A stretch of 50,811 bases of DNA from Candidatus Woesearchaeota archaeon (GCA_018221105.1 JAAOYA010000001.1:1-50811), one strand, 5' to 3'; shown: positions 34,903 through 42,324, counted from the first letter of the stretch. The notes: generated by a model from the letters alone, not told the origin. A program made the numbers and translations.

Positions 34903-35571
34903 ATGTTATCTAAAGCAGACAATTTAATATTATTAACTAAAAGAATTTCAGAATTAAATCTCAAAAGCAATGTTGTTTTAGCTTTTGATTTTGATGAACT
35001 TGTTGTTCCAATTCATCTGACAAGAGAAGTTGCTCAAAGAGTATCAAAACCACTTGACAAGAAATTATTGAAAAATCTTGGTTCATGTTCATTTGAAGGT
35101 ATAATATATCTTCAAAGCTTAATCTATGAATATAATTTTGAAGAATATGAACAAATAAGAGATAGGATTGTAGAAAAAACAAGTTGGACAAATGGATTCA
35201 ATAAGTTACTAGGAAAGCTACAAGAAAAATATTCAGTAATTTTTATCAGTAGTGGAATAAAAAATATATGTGAAGCAAAACTTAAAGAAATTGATTTTGA
35301 TATGAAAAATATATTAGCATGTGAGTTTAGAATTGAGAACAACAAAATTACTGGATCTAACCTAATAATTTCAGATGAACTAAAAGGATTTATAGCAAAA
35401 ACACTTAAAAAAAAATATAAGGTTATAGCTATAGGACATGGATTAGGAGATAAAATAATGTTAGATAATTCGGATGTAAGTATATCTGTAAATTCTGAAA
35501 TTCCAAATTTGGCAAAATATAATCTTAAATCAGCTGAAGAAGTTCTAAAAATAATTGAAAAGGAAGCTTAA
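34903..35571 (+). CDS. HAD-superfamily phosphatase-like protein (cassette 4 cargo)
   Basis: About 222 residues. AFDFDELVVPI carries the HAD nucleophile motif DxD, SSGI gives motif II (the Ser of FISSG), and GHGLGDKIMLDNSDVSI gives the distal Asp motif. It is similar in layout to small phosphoserine-phosphatase-like enzymes. ATG 34903 lies ~25 bases after an AATATTTATTA box, so it may be leaderless; GTG 34885 is an alternative. The gene is flanked by the TTGTTTGGTGG/CCACCAAACAA inverted repeat, so it is one cassette. Confidence 0.75.
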   Translation: MLSKADNLILLTKRISELNLKSNVVLAFDFDELVVPIHLTREVAQRVSKPLDKKLLKNLGSCSFEGIIYLQSLIYEYNFEEYEQIRDRIVEKTSWTNGFNKLLGKLQEKYSVIFISSGIKNICEAKLKEIDFDMKNILACEFRIENNKITGSNLIISDELKGFIAKTLKKKYKVIAIGHGLGDKIMLDNSDVSISVNSEIPNLAKYNLKSAEEVLKIIEKEA

Positions 35572-35576
35572 AAGTA

Positions 35577-35721
35577 CCACCAAACAATTAGACATAACAT
35601 TGGAATTAAAAGAAGGCGGCTTTAGCCGATTTGGACGAGTGATTTTTCACGAGTCTTTTAATTCCTGATTAGTCGAACCGAACATTTTTTGCGAGGGAAG
35701 TATGACGCAAGCTTAAACTAC
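35577..35721. repeat. Cassette-boundary element B (attC-like)
   Basis: 145 bp. Core arms 35591-35613 and 35654-35674 pair with small bulges, enclosing a CGGC/GCCG hairpin and a second hairpin with a tandem G-A mismatch (35634-35655). The conserved AGTATGACGCA follows at 35699-35709. The left end (CCACCAAACAA) pairs with the end of element A, and the right end (AGCTTAAACTAC) pairs with the start of element C. Minus-strand core box GTTATGT. Confidence 0.85.
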
Positions 35722-35774
35722 GCCGATTGCAGTAAATACTAATCTTTATAAATAATATTACGAATAAAAATAAA

Positions 35775-36329
35775 ATGAACAAATTATTTGTATTTATCTT
35801 AATAGCGTTTTTAATCATCGTTAGTGGGTGTACCGAGAAAATTTCTGAAAAAAAGTTTAGTATCGATGGAAAAGATTGTACAAGTATTGAACCTGAAGAT
35901 TTAGAGAGTTATAAATCAAAATTAACTGGACCATTTGGTATTTGTGAGCTATATCCTGCAGTTGATACTAAATTTGATACGGAAAATCCTGTAAACAATG
36001 ATGGCGAGCAATTAAATGGTTTAAGATGTGCAGGAGATATTTGGATGTCTGTATCAGCAAAACACAATGGAGATTTCATATCATGTTCTGATTTTATTGA
36101 GTATCAATCATCAAGTAAAATACAATTTGAAAAAATCAAGACAATTTACGGAAGAGATATTTATAATTATACTGCACAGACAGTTCCTGATTATCTTTTA
36201 GCTGCAGGTATTAAACCAGACATAGTAACTTTTTATTATTTTTGTGATTATACAAATAATATTGAAATCAAAACACACTCTTTAGAAAGTGTTGATAAAT
36301 ATTTTAATAAATTCATTTCTTGTGAGTAA
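35775..36329 (+). CDS. Predicted lipoprotein (cassette 3 cargo)
   Basis: 184 residues starting MNKLFVFILIAFLIIVSGC, a signal peptide with lipobox VSGC at cysteine 19. The mature domain has six further cysteines, which suggests disulphides, and no recognised family. A TATA-like CTTTATAAATAA lies ~28 bases upstream, so the cassette carries its own promoter. The gene points toward the recombinase, opposite to the usual integron direction. Confidence 0.78.
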   Translation: MNKLFVFILIAFLIIVSGCTEKISEKKFSIDGKDCTSIEPEDLESYKSKLTGPFGICELYPAVDTKFDTENPVNNDGEQLNGLRCAGDIWMSVSAKHNGDFISCSDFIEYQSSSKIQFEKIKTIYGRDIYNYTAQTVPDYLLAAGIKPDIVTFYYFCDYTNNIEIKTHSLESVDKYFNKFISCE

Positions 36330-36374
36330 AATCTCATTTATTTAGAATAACAGTTCTTATATCGACATTAGTTA

Positions 36375-36531
36375 GTAGTTTAAGCTGAGTAATATCGCGC
36401 GTAACATCGGAATTAAACGAGGTTGGCGTAGCCAATCTGGATGGAAGCGCTCGCGCTGGAATCGTTTAATTCCTGATTACGCGCGCCGAAACCGTTTCAG
36501 GTGAGGGGAGTATGACGCAGAGGAGCACTTA
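36375..36531. repeat. Cassette-boundary element C (attC-like)
   Basis: 157 bp. Core arms 36396-36420 and 36462-36485 pair over ~22 bp, including CGCGCGTAA and GGAATTAAACGA. The inner hairpins TTGGC/GCCAA and AGCG/CGCT differ in sequence from those of elements B and D but keep the fold. Conserved GAGTATGACGCA at 36508-36519. The left end pairs with the right end of B, and the right end (AGGAGCACTTA) with the left end of D. Minus-strand core box GTTACGC. Confidence 0.88.
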
Positions 36532-36589
36532 AAAAAAATTATTATAAATTCATAAAATTTATATAACAACAGTTTAAATATAGTCTTAA

Positions 36590-37000
36590 ATGAGAAAAAT
36601 ATTATTTATTATTTTATTATTGGTATTAATTGTTGGATGTACTAAAGAAATAATCAAAGAGGATGCAGGATTAAATAATAGTACAAATATCATAGATGAA
36701 CAAGATATGGTAGAAGATTCAAAAGAAATTGAAAATAACGAAAAACAAAATTCTGAAAGAGTATGTGCTAAAGACGTCCAAAGTCAATTTGTGGGTCCGC
36801 ATGTGTGTAATGGATATTGTAAAACAGATGAAGATTGTAAACTAAGTTGTTGTGGTTCTATTAATAAAAATGAATTTTGTATTGATGATGACAAAGGATT
36901 AGATTGTATAATCAATGGCGATGAAATCCCCGGGAGAATCTATAAAGCAGTTTGCGCTGGTACTTGTGTATATAAAATAAGTCCTATAAAAAATTCTTAA
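36590..37000 (+). CDS. Predicted cysteine-rich lipoprotein (cassette 2 cargo)
   Basis: 136 residues: MRKILFIILLLVLIVGC is a signal peptide with lipobox IVGC at cysteine 17. An acidic Asn-rich spacer is followed by a compact domain with ten cysteines (VCNGYCKTDEDCKLSCC and a later CAGTC), a disulphide-rich fold of the small-knot type. Its own TATA-like AATTTATATAAC lies ~28 bases upstream. It points toward the recombinase. Function unknown. Confidence 0.78.
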   Translation: MRKILFIILLLVLIVGCTKEIIKEDAGLNNSTNIIDEQDMVEDSKEIENNEKQNSERVCAKDVQSQFVGPHVCNGYCKTDEDCKLSCCGSINKNEFCIDDDKGLDCIINGDEIPGRIYKAVCAGTCVYKISPIKNS

Positions 37001-37030
37001 TTTCAATTTTTTCCGCTACCTAATAAATGA

Positions 37031-37175
37031 TAAGTGCTCCTGAGTAATATCGCGCGTAACATCTGAATTAAAAGAAGTACGCGAAGCGTATTTGGACGAG
37101 TTTTTAACGAGTCTTTTAATTCCAGATTACGCGCGCCGAACGAATGCGAGGAGAGTATGACGCAAGGAGCACTTA
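37031..37175. repeat. Cassette-boundary element D (attC-like)
   Basis: 145 bp. The arms 37051-37075 and 37112-37135 pair over ~23 bp; hairpin TACGC/GCGTA and a second hairpin with the same tandem G-A mismatch as in B lie between. Conserved GAGTATGACGCA at 37153-37164. The ends TAAGTGCTCCT and AGGAGCACTTA pair with the neighbours' ends. A 30-bp block (37030-37059) is identical to the start of site E (38227-38256). Minus-strand core box GTTACGC. Confidence 0.88.
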
Positions 37176-37235
37176 ATAAAAATGCAAAGCATGAACTAGT
37201 TTTAAGAATAAAAGGCAAGAAAACAAAAAATAAAA

Positions 37236-37952
37236 TTAGTTTGGAATTGAAGGGGGTGGTGGAATCGTTTGAACAGTTCCTAATTTACACACATCGCCAA
37301 CCTTTACAATTAATCCCAATCCAACAATCTCTGAGGGGATGTTGAAGTCTAAGGGGATGCCCTTCCAATTTGTACCTCTTTGAGTCTCATCAGGCTCAGC
37401 ATTATAAAAATATACGCTTTGGATATTGCATGTGCCTTTAATATCCTCAAGAGAATTACCCTCGAAATGAGGATTAATAGCAACAAAATTCCATCCAGGC
37501 AATAGCTTTATGTCTTCTAGTGGGGGGATGCTTGGTGCGAAATATTCAATATCATATTCCTCTCGGACATAAACCCAGCTAGCATAATTTACCATATAAG
37601 TATTTTCGCCTAATGTATTTTCAGGAAACATTTCTATATAACCTTTTGTTTCTGGATTATATAAGTAAACAAAGACTGGGGAATCTGCTTTTTTTCTATT
37701 TAAACCTGGTATCTGTATATATTCCATAACTTCTTCATACAATGGAATGGCCCTCCCAACATAATTTTCAGACATGTAAAAAGGAAAATTTTCACCATAT
37801 GAAATTAGATTCCAGCCTTTGTATAGATGGATAGAATACTGGAAATCATATAACCCGCTATTAGTTGCCGGTTCATTAATTATTTGTCCACCAGCTATAA
37901 CTATTGCGGAAGTAATTATTATGCTTATTAGAAATATTAATATTTTTTTCAT
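37236..37952 (-). CDS. Exported protein with GWNLIS-type repeats (cassette 1 cargo)
   Basis: 238 residues. A signal peptide (MKKILIFLISIIITSAIVIA) is followed by two domains that each begin with a GWN motif (LYKGWNLISYG and LLPGWNFVAIN), a repeat found in secreted proteins of archaea and bacteria. It ends with a proline-rich tail. This gene and the lipoprotein before it are the only cassette genes transcribed away from the recombinase, the canonical integron direction. Attachment D lies just after its stop. Confidence 0.72.
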   Translation of the reverse strand: MKKILIFLISIIITSAIVIAGGQIINEPATNSGLYDFQYSIHLYKGWNLISYGENFPFYMSENYVGRAIPLYEEVMEYIQIPGLNRKKADSPVFVYLYNPETKGYIEMFPENTLGENTYMVNYASWVYVREEYDIEYFAPSIPPLEDIKLLPGWNFVAINPHFEGNSLEDIKGTCNIQSVYFYNAEPDETQRGTNWKGIPLDFNIPSEIVGLGLIVKVGDVCKLGTVQTIPPPPSIPN

Positions 37953-37956
37953 TTTT

Positions 37957-38151
37957 TTATTCCTCCGGTAGTGCTGGAGGTTGCGGTATCGAATTAGTTC
38001 CAGCGTCTTGGTTTTGTTGTGGCTCAGCAGTCTGAGTATTTAATGTATCTGTTTGCGTGTTTGAATCCTGAACGGTAGTTGTCGAACAACCACTAAGAAC
38101 AAACAAACCCAACATTAAGATAAGGGTTAAGATTAATATTTTTTTCATCAT
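37957..38151 (-). CDS. Small lipoprotein (cassette 1 cargo)
   Basis: About 64 residues: MMKKILILTLILMLGLFVLSGC with lipobox LSGC, then a Gln/Thr/Asn-rich unstructured mature part ending in PPALPEE. ATG 38151 is set by GGAGGT seven bases upstream; the in-frame TTG at 38166 overlaps that ribosome site. It sits 4 bases before the exported GWN protein, so the two form the cargo of one cassette. Confidence 0.72.
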   Translation of the reverse strand: MMKKILILTLILMLGLFVLSGCSTTTVQDSNTQTDTLNTQTAEPQQNQDAGTNSIPQPPALPEE

Positions 38152-38226
38152 GATATAAACCTCCAATAACTATAAAATTCTATTTAAACTTTAAAAAACT
38201 TTTTGTTTCTTGCCCATAAAAAAAGA

Positions 38227-38313
38227 ATAAGTGCTCCTGAGTAATATCGCGCGTAATCATCTATTATACGAAAGTTAATGGATGATTGACCAGTGGCATC
38301 GTCGGCACTGGTC
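38227..38313. other. attI/dif-like site E next to the recombinase
   Basis: A half element: 38227-38256 is identical to the left part of element D up to CGCGCGTAA, then the sequence diverges. AATCATC/GATGATT (38255-38261, 38281-38287) pair. Next is a 26-bp inverted repeat at 38288-38313: GACCAGTGGC, spacer ATCGTC, GGCACTGGTC, with 9 of 10 arm positions matched. Two ~10-bp arms around 6 bp is the geometry of a tyrosine-recombinase core site. Confidence 0.6.
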
Positions 38314-38334
38314 ACTGGACAAGCACGCGTGACT

Positions 38335-38343
38335 GTTATAAAG
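38335..38343 (+). promoter_or_regulatory. TATA-like box for the recombinase
   Basis: GTTATAAAG lies 20 bases after the inverted-repeat site and ~50 bases before the preferred start at 38386. It implies that the site E sequence is upstream of the transcript, not coding. Confidence 0.45.
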
Positions 38344-38385
38344 AAAAAACACCCTAAGCATTCTAACGAAAATGAGGTGATAAGT

Positions 38386-39192
38386 TTGTTTGAAGTCATG
38401 AAAACAGAATTAATATTGTCAAACGTTTCAAAAAGCACAATCAAAGCCTACTTGTATCAAAACCAGAAATTCATTGATTTTATTAATAAAAAACCAGAGC
38501 AAATCAAAAAAAGTGATGTAGTAGAGTACTTACTTGAATTACACACTAGAAATAATAGTCCAAGAACAATAAGATTGGCGATTGCAGCACTAAATTATTA
38601 TTACACAAAAATATTGCGTCGCAACATACTGAAACACATTAGGCAACCAAAAATACCAAAAAATCTTCCCAGAATTTTGGATAAGGAAGAAATTAAAAAA
38701 ATGATATTGGTGACTTGCAATCAAAAACATCGATTACTCATAAGTTTGATTTACTCTTCAGGAATGAGAGTCTCGGAGGCATTAAAAATTCGAAAACAAG
38801 ATATATATCAAGAAAAGAATATTGCGATTGTTCGCTCGGGTAAGGGAAACAAAGATCGTGTTGTTACGTTATCCAAAAACTTTGTTAGTGACTACCTCGA
38901 TTTTGAAAACAGTGTTTATGATTACTTATTTGTTGGCCAAAACAGTAAAACCTTAACTGTTAGGACTGCGCAAGAAATAATAGCTCAAGCAGCAAAAAAA
39001 GCCGGGCTTTCTAGCCACGCACATCCTCATAAGTTAAGGGCTAGTTATGCTACTCACTTATTAGACCAAGGTGTTGGCATTGAAACAGTCGCAAGCTTGT
39101 TAGGTCATTCTAGTGTTAACACAACAAGAAATTCTTACATAAAACTGAGCACTAAACGTTTAGAGCAATTACAGAATCCTTTAGATTGTTAG
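38386..39192 (+). CDS. XerA-like tyrosine recombinase of the cassette array
   Basis: About 268 residues: an N-terminal SAM-like core-binding domain (VSKSTIKAYLYQNQKFIDF) and a catalytic domain with Arg in SGMRVSEAL, Lys in GKGNKDR, HKLR, His in LLGHSS, and the Tyr nucleophile in RNSYIKLST. The ~67 residues from GKG to HKLR leave no room for the extra segment of integron IntI, so it resembles XerA/XerC. I prefer TTG 38386, with GAGGTGA 5 bases upstream; an in-frame GTG at 38293 would translate the inverted-repeat site. It faces away from the cassettes. Confidence 0.85.
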   Translation: MFEVMKTELILSNVSKSTIKAYLYQNQKFIDFINKKPEQIKKSDVVEYLLELHTRNNSPRTIRLAIAALNYYYTKILRRNILKHIRQPKIPKNLPRILDKEEIKKMILVTCNQKHRLLISLIYSSGMRVSEALKIRKQDIYQEKNIAIVRSGKGNKDRVVTLSKNFVSDYLDFENSVYDYLFVGQNSKTLTVRTAQEIIAQAAKKAGLSSHAHPHKLRASYATHLLDQGVGIETVASLLGHSSVNTTRNSYIKLSTKRLEQLQNPLDC

Positions 39193-39552
39193 TTATTCTA
39201 ACTGGCAACCTGTTAGTTCTGATAGTGTTTCTAGTTCTTGCAATCCTACTAGTTGTTGATCATTGATGATCCATGTTGGATAAGCTGTTATTTCTTTTTC
39301 TTCACAGTACTCTTCTGCTGTTGTGCACTCAATGTAGACAATGTTACTGAAAGCGTTTTTTCCAAACATGTTTTTTTGGTCTTGACAATTGTGACACCAG
39401 TACGTGCCATACATTTCAACACCTTGACTTGTCAAACACTCTGCGAAAGCTGTTCTGTCTGGTGAAAAACTGATCACTGTCAGTATAATGCCTGCGATTG
39501 TTATTGCAACGATTGCCGCGTACAACGCGTTTTTATGTTTTTTCAAATTCAT
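39193..39552 (-). CDS. Membrane-anchored thioredoxin-like protein
   Basis: 119 residues: one N-terminal membrane helix (about 10-30), then a thioredoxin-like domain with the redox pair CHNC (YGTYWCHNCQDQKNMFG), further cysteines (CTTAEEYC) and the cis-proline region TAYPTWI. This is close to the thioredoxin domain fused to some VKOR proteins, here without VKOR. It probably forms or rearranges disulphides outside the cell, fitting the many cysteine-rich exported proteins. It lies next to the reductase gene in the same direction. Confidence 0.82.
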   Translation of the reverse strand: MNLKKHKNALYAAIVAITIAGIILTVISFSPDRTAFAECLTSQGVEMYGTYWCHNCQDQKNMFGKNAFSNIVYIECTTAEEYCEEKEITAYPTWIINDQQLVGLQELETLSELTGCQLE

Positions 39553-39557
39553 TTTTT

Positions 39558-40478
39558 TCAGAAGTTTTTGTTAATGTACTCGAATGCTGAGTGTGAGGCG
39601 CTAACACCTTGTGCTACTCCTGTTATTGCTTGTTTGAAAGTGCTGTTAGTAACATCTCCTGCACCGTAAAAGCCTTCAATGTTTGTCTTGCCTACTTTGT
39701 CTACTATTACTTGATTGTGTTCATCTAACTCGACACCGGCGTCTTTTGCTAAACTGCTTAATGGTATGCGACCGATTTCTACAAATAAACCGTCAAACTC
39801 TAATTCTGTTTTTCCACCAACAGGGTTTTGTAATACTACAGATGTTAATTTTTTACCATCACCTTTTATTTCAACAATAGTGTTATTGGAAATGGTGCTA
39901 ATATTGGTGGTTTCTTTCATTTTTTTAACATTGATTGGTTCTCCGCGAACATCATCGTGCAAGTGTATTACTGTAACTTTGTCTGCGTGTTGTGCTACAG
40001 CGACTGATTCTTTTACAGCGCCGTCACCACCTCCTACCATTGCAACGTTTTTACCCTTATACAAAGGAGCGTCGCATAATGCGCAAAAGTGTACTCCGCG
40101 TGCTAGATATTCTTTTTCTCCTGGCACTCCTAGTTTTCTGTAGTCTGTGCCGGTGGCAAAAATAATTGTTTTAGCATTTACCACTTCACTTTTAGTATTA
40201 GTAGTTGCAAACATTTTATCATTTTTTTCAATTTTTTCAATAGAGCCCATAGTCACTTCAGCGCCTGATGTTTTGGCGTGAGCTGTTAATTTGTCAACTA
40301 ATTCCATGCCACCAATTTTTTCAAATCCTGGATAGTTTTGAATGTCATCTGTTAGCATTGTAGCGCCGCCTGGTTCTTTGCCAACAACTAATGTTTTTAG
40401 ATTAAAGCGTCCTGAGTACATTGCAGCGGCCAGTCCTGCCACGCCGCCCCCGATTATTAGAACATCGACTTCTGTCAT
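39558..40478 (-). CDS. trxB: Thioredoxin reductase
   Basis: 306-residue FAD/NADPH enzyme: FAD-binding GGGVAGLAAAMYSGR at the N-terminus, redox pair in HFCALCDAP, NADPH-domain GGGDGAVKESV and the C-terminal FAD motif GFYGAGDVTNS. It normally reduces thioredoxin in the cytoplasm; here it is 5 bases upstream of the membrane-anchored thioredoxin-like protein. Confidence 0.94.
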   Translation of the reverse strand: MTEVDVLIIGGGVAGLAAAMYSGRFNLKTLVVGKEPGGATMLTDDIQNYPGFEKIGGMELVDKLTAHAKTSGAEVTMGSIEKIEKNDKMFATTNTKSEVVNAKTIIFATGTDYRKLGVPGEKEYLARGVHFCALCDAPLYKGKNVAMVGGGDGAVKESVAVAQHADKVTVIHLHDDVRGEPINVKKMKETTNISTISNNTIVEIKGDGKKLTSVVLQNPVGGKTELEFDGLFVEIGRIPLSSLAKDAGVELDEHNQVIVDKVGKTNIEGFYGAGDVTNSTFKQAITGVAQGVSASHSAFEYINKNF

Positions 40479-40554
40479 CTAAAAAGCGATTACTTCATTG
40501 TTTATTAAGTTTTTGTCAAAAGCTTTTTAAAGAATAAACCTGTTTGAAACTTCT

Positions 40555-41364
40555 ATGCTAAAGAGGGGGTTAAACAGTATTATTGTTGATTGTAAAAATG
40601 CTAGTTTGCAAGTTAGATTACATTATGAAAAGTTTTTTTTGATAGTGTTGGCTGATTTATTGTTCTTTTTTAATATTGGATTTTTTAGTTTTTTAGTAAA
40701 AGAACAAATACTAAAACATGCTTTTGCGGCTAGTCAAGCTATTGGCAGCGCCACGCGTCAAATAACTGCTGATGAAGTATTAACTAGTGGATTGTTTAGC
40801 GGTTTTAGTAGTGGCAGCGCACAATTTAATATTATACTACTCTGGTTTTTGTTTTTGGCAATTGGATTGTACTTATTGTTTGTCTTATTTCAAGGTTTTA
40901 GTTTTAAACAAGCAGTGTTAATAACTGATCAAAAACCAAAAAAGTGGTTTTCAAAGTTCGCTTTTGTTAACTTGTACTGGTTTGGACTTTTTATTGCAAT
41001 ATGGTTTTTGTTTCGCTTAAGACATTTCTTATTAGTCATTAATAAGCAGGCAACAGTAGGAGTTTATAGCTTGGCAGACCCTATAGTTTGGCTTTTCTTC
41101 ATATTATACGCAGTGCTGTTTTATGTTGCGCTAATAAGTTATCATTTGTTAATAACCACAAAAAAACCAAATGTTTTCAAAGAAAGTTTCAAACAAGCTT
41201 TTACTAATATTAAATACTTAAAAGCGTTAACGCCATTGCTTGTTAGCGGATTTATCATTTTTATTATTGACTCTTTACTTGGAGCGAACTTTTTATTTCA
41301 ATTATTAATAGTGCTGCCATTTTTTGCGTGGGCACGAATAAACTTTTTTAACACAGTAAAATGA
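40555..41364 (+). CDS. Polytopic membrane protein
   Basis: 269 residues with about six membrane helices and an amphipathic N-terminus. The family is not recognised. The stop overlaps the next start (ATGA), and the product is similar in length and layout to that of the next gene, so the two look like paralogues or subunits of one membrane complex. A TATA-like CTTTTTAAAG lies ~28 bases upstream. Confidence 0.7.
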   Translation: MLKRGLNSIIVDCKNASLQVRLHYEKFFLIVLADLLFFFNIGFFSFLVKEQILKHAFAASQAIGSATRQITADEVLTSGLFSGFSSGSAQFNIILLWFLFLAIGLYLLFVLFQGFSFKQAVLITDQKPKKWFSKFAFVNLYWFGLFIAIWFLFRLRHFLLVINKQATVGVYSLADPIVWLFFILYAVLFYVALISYHLLITTKKPNVFKESFKQAFTNIKYLKALTPLLVSGFIIFIIDSLLGANFLFQLLIVLPFFAWARINFFNTVK

Positions 41365-42101
41365 AAAACTTAATCAACATAGTAAAAAAAGATTATAAAA
41401 CACTTTTAGAAGTAGGAGTTTATGACTTGCTAGCCTTAAGTACACCTTTTATTGTAGCACTATTTTGGAGCGGCATTTTACAAGTCAATCAAGAATTAAT
41501 AATCAGTCTAGTAACACGTCACATATTCTTTTTTATTATTTTTCTAGCATTGTTCATAGTATATATTTTAACGCTTTTACTGCCTTATTCACTGTTCAAA
41601 CTTTTTAGCACTCAAGTATTACTCAAAAAACAGGGCAGTGTTAAAGATTATTCAAAGTTTTACTGGTTAAACACTGGCATTGCATTAATTGTTAGCTTTT
41701 GGGCTCTGCTAATCACCGCAATACTTTTTTTGATTATTAAAGTTCAATTCAGACAGCACACAGCACTAATACTATTTTCACTATTAGCATTTTACTCTTA
41801 TATTTACTTAAACAAAGCACAACAAAGTAATTTGTTAAAAAAACAAAGCATTAAGAAAACATTATTTGAAAGTTGTAAAATCTCAAAAGATTTTATGTTG
41901 CAATTAAAAGTTTTAACAACACTAGTAACCGGACTAATAACTTTTTTTGCTCTTTACTACCTGCTAGTTTTTATTGCAAAACCACTACTAGTAAAAAGCA
42001 TAATATTACAATACGCTTTATTTACTATTATTGGAGGCACATTATTTCTTTTTACTAGCATACTGGCAAAATTGTTAATGCGCCACGACCAAAAAACTTA
42101 A
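41361..42101 (+). CDS. Polytopic membrane protein, partner of the preceding gene
   Basis: 246 residues with about six membrane helices, starting in a 4-base overlap with the preceding gene. Lys-rich loops face one side. Unrecognised family; possible paired membrane complex. Confidence 0.7.
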   Translation: MKNLINIVKKDYKTLLEVGVYDLLALSTPFIVALFWSGILQVNQELIISLVTRHIFFFIIFLALFIVYILTLLLPYSLFKLFSTQVLLKKQGSVKDYSKFYWLNTGIALIVSFWALLITAILFLIIKVQFRQHTALILFSLLAFYSYIYLNKAQQSNLLKKQSIKKTLFESCKISKDFMLQLKVLTTLVTGLITFFALYYLLVFIAKPLLVKSIILQYALFTIIGGTLFLFTSILAKLLMRHDQKT

Positions 42102-42127
42102 AAACAACTTGCGATTACTAAATAATA

Positions 42128-42322
42128 ATGGCTTACAAGATAACAATTGACGCTGATGCTTGCATTGGCTGTGGTGCTTGCGCCGCAGTATGCCCTGACG
42201 TTTACGAAATGGCTGATAATGGCAAAGCAATAGCGAAAACAGAGACAGTAGAAGATCCAACGTGCGCACAACAAGGAAGCGATGGCTGCCCTGTAACGTG
42301 CATAAAAATAGAGCAGGTGTGA
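42128..42322 (+). CDS. Single [4Fe-4S] ferredoxin
   Basis: 64 residues. Three cluster cysteines sit in CIGCGACAAVCP and the fourth in the C-terminal GCPVTC, with CAQQG between. This is the small archaeal single-cluster ferredoxin, a soluble one-electron carrier. A 20-codon gene follows directly. Confidence 0.93.
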   Translation: MAYKITIDADACIGCGACAAVCPDVYEMADNGKAIAKTETVEDPTCAQQGSDGCPVTCIKIEQV

Positions 42323-42324
42323 AA

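Noticed and set aside
34664-37175. Insertion-sequence or MITE ends
   Set aside because: No transposase is present and no target-site duplication is visible; the outer inverted repeats differ between modules, which is unlike copies of one element.
34664-38256. CRISPR array
   Set aside because: The repeats are ~150 bp, imperfect, only four to five in number and separated by whole genes; there are no short regular spacers and no cas genes.
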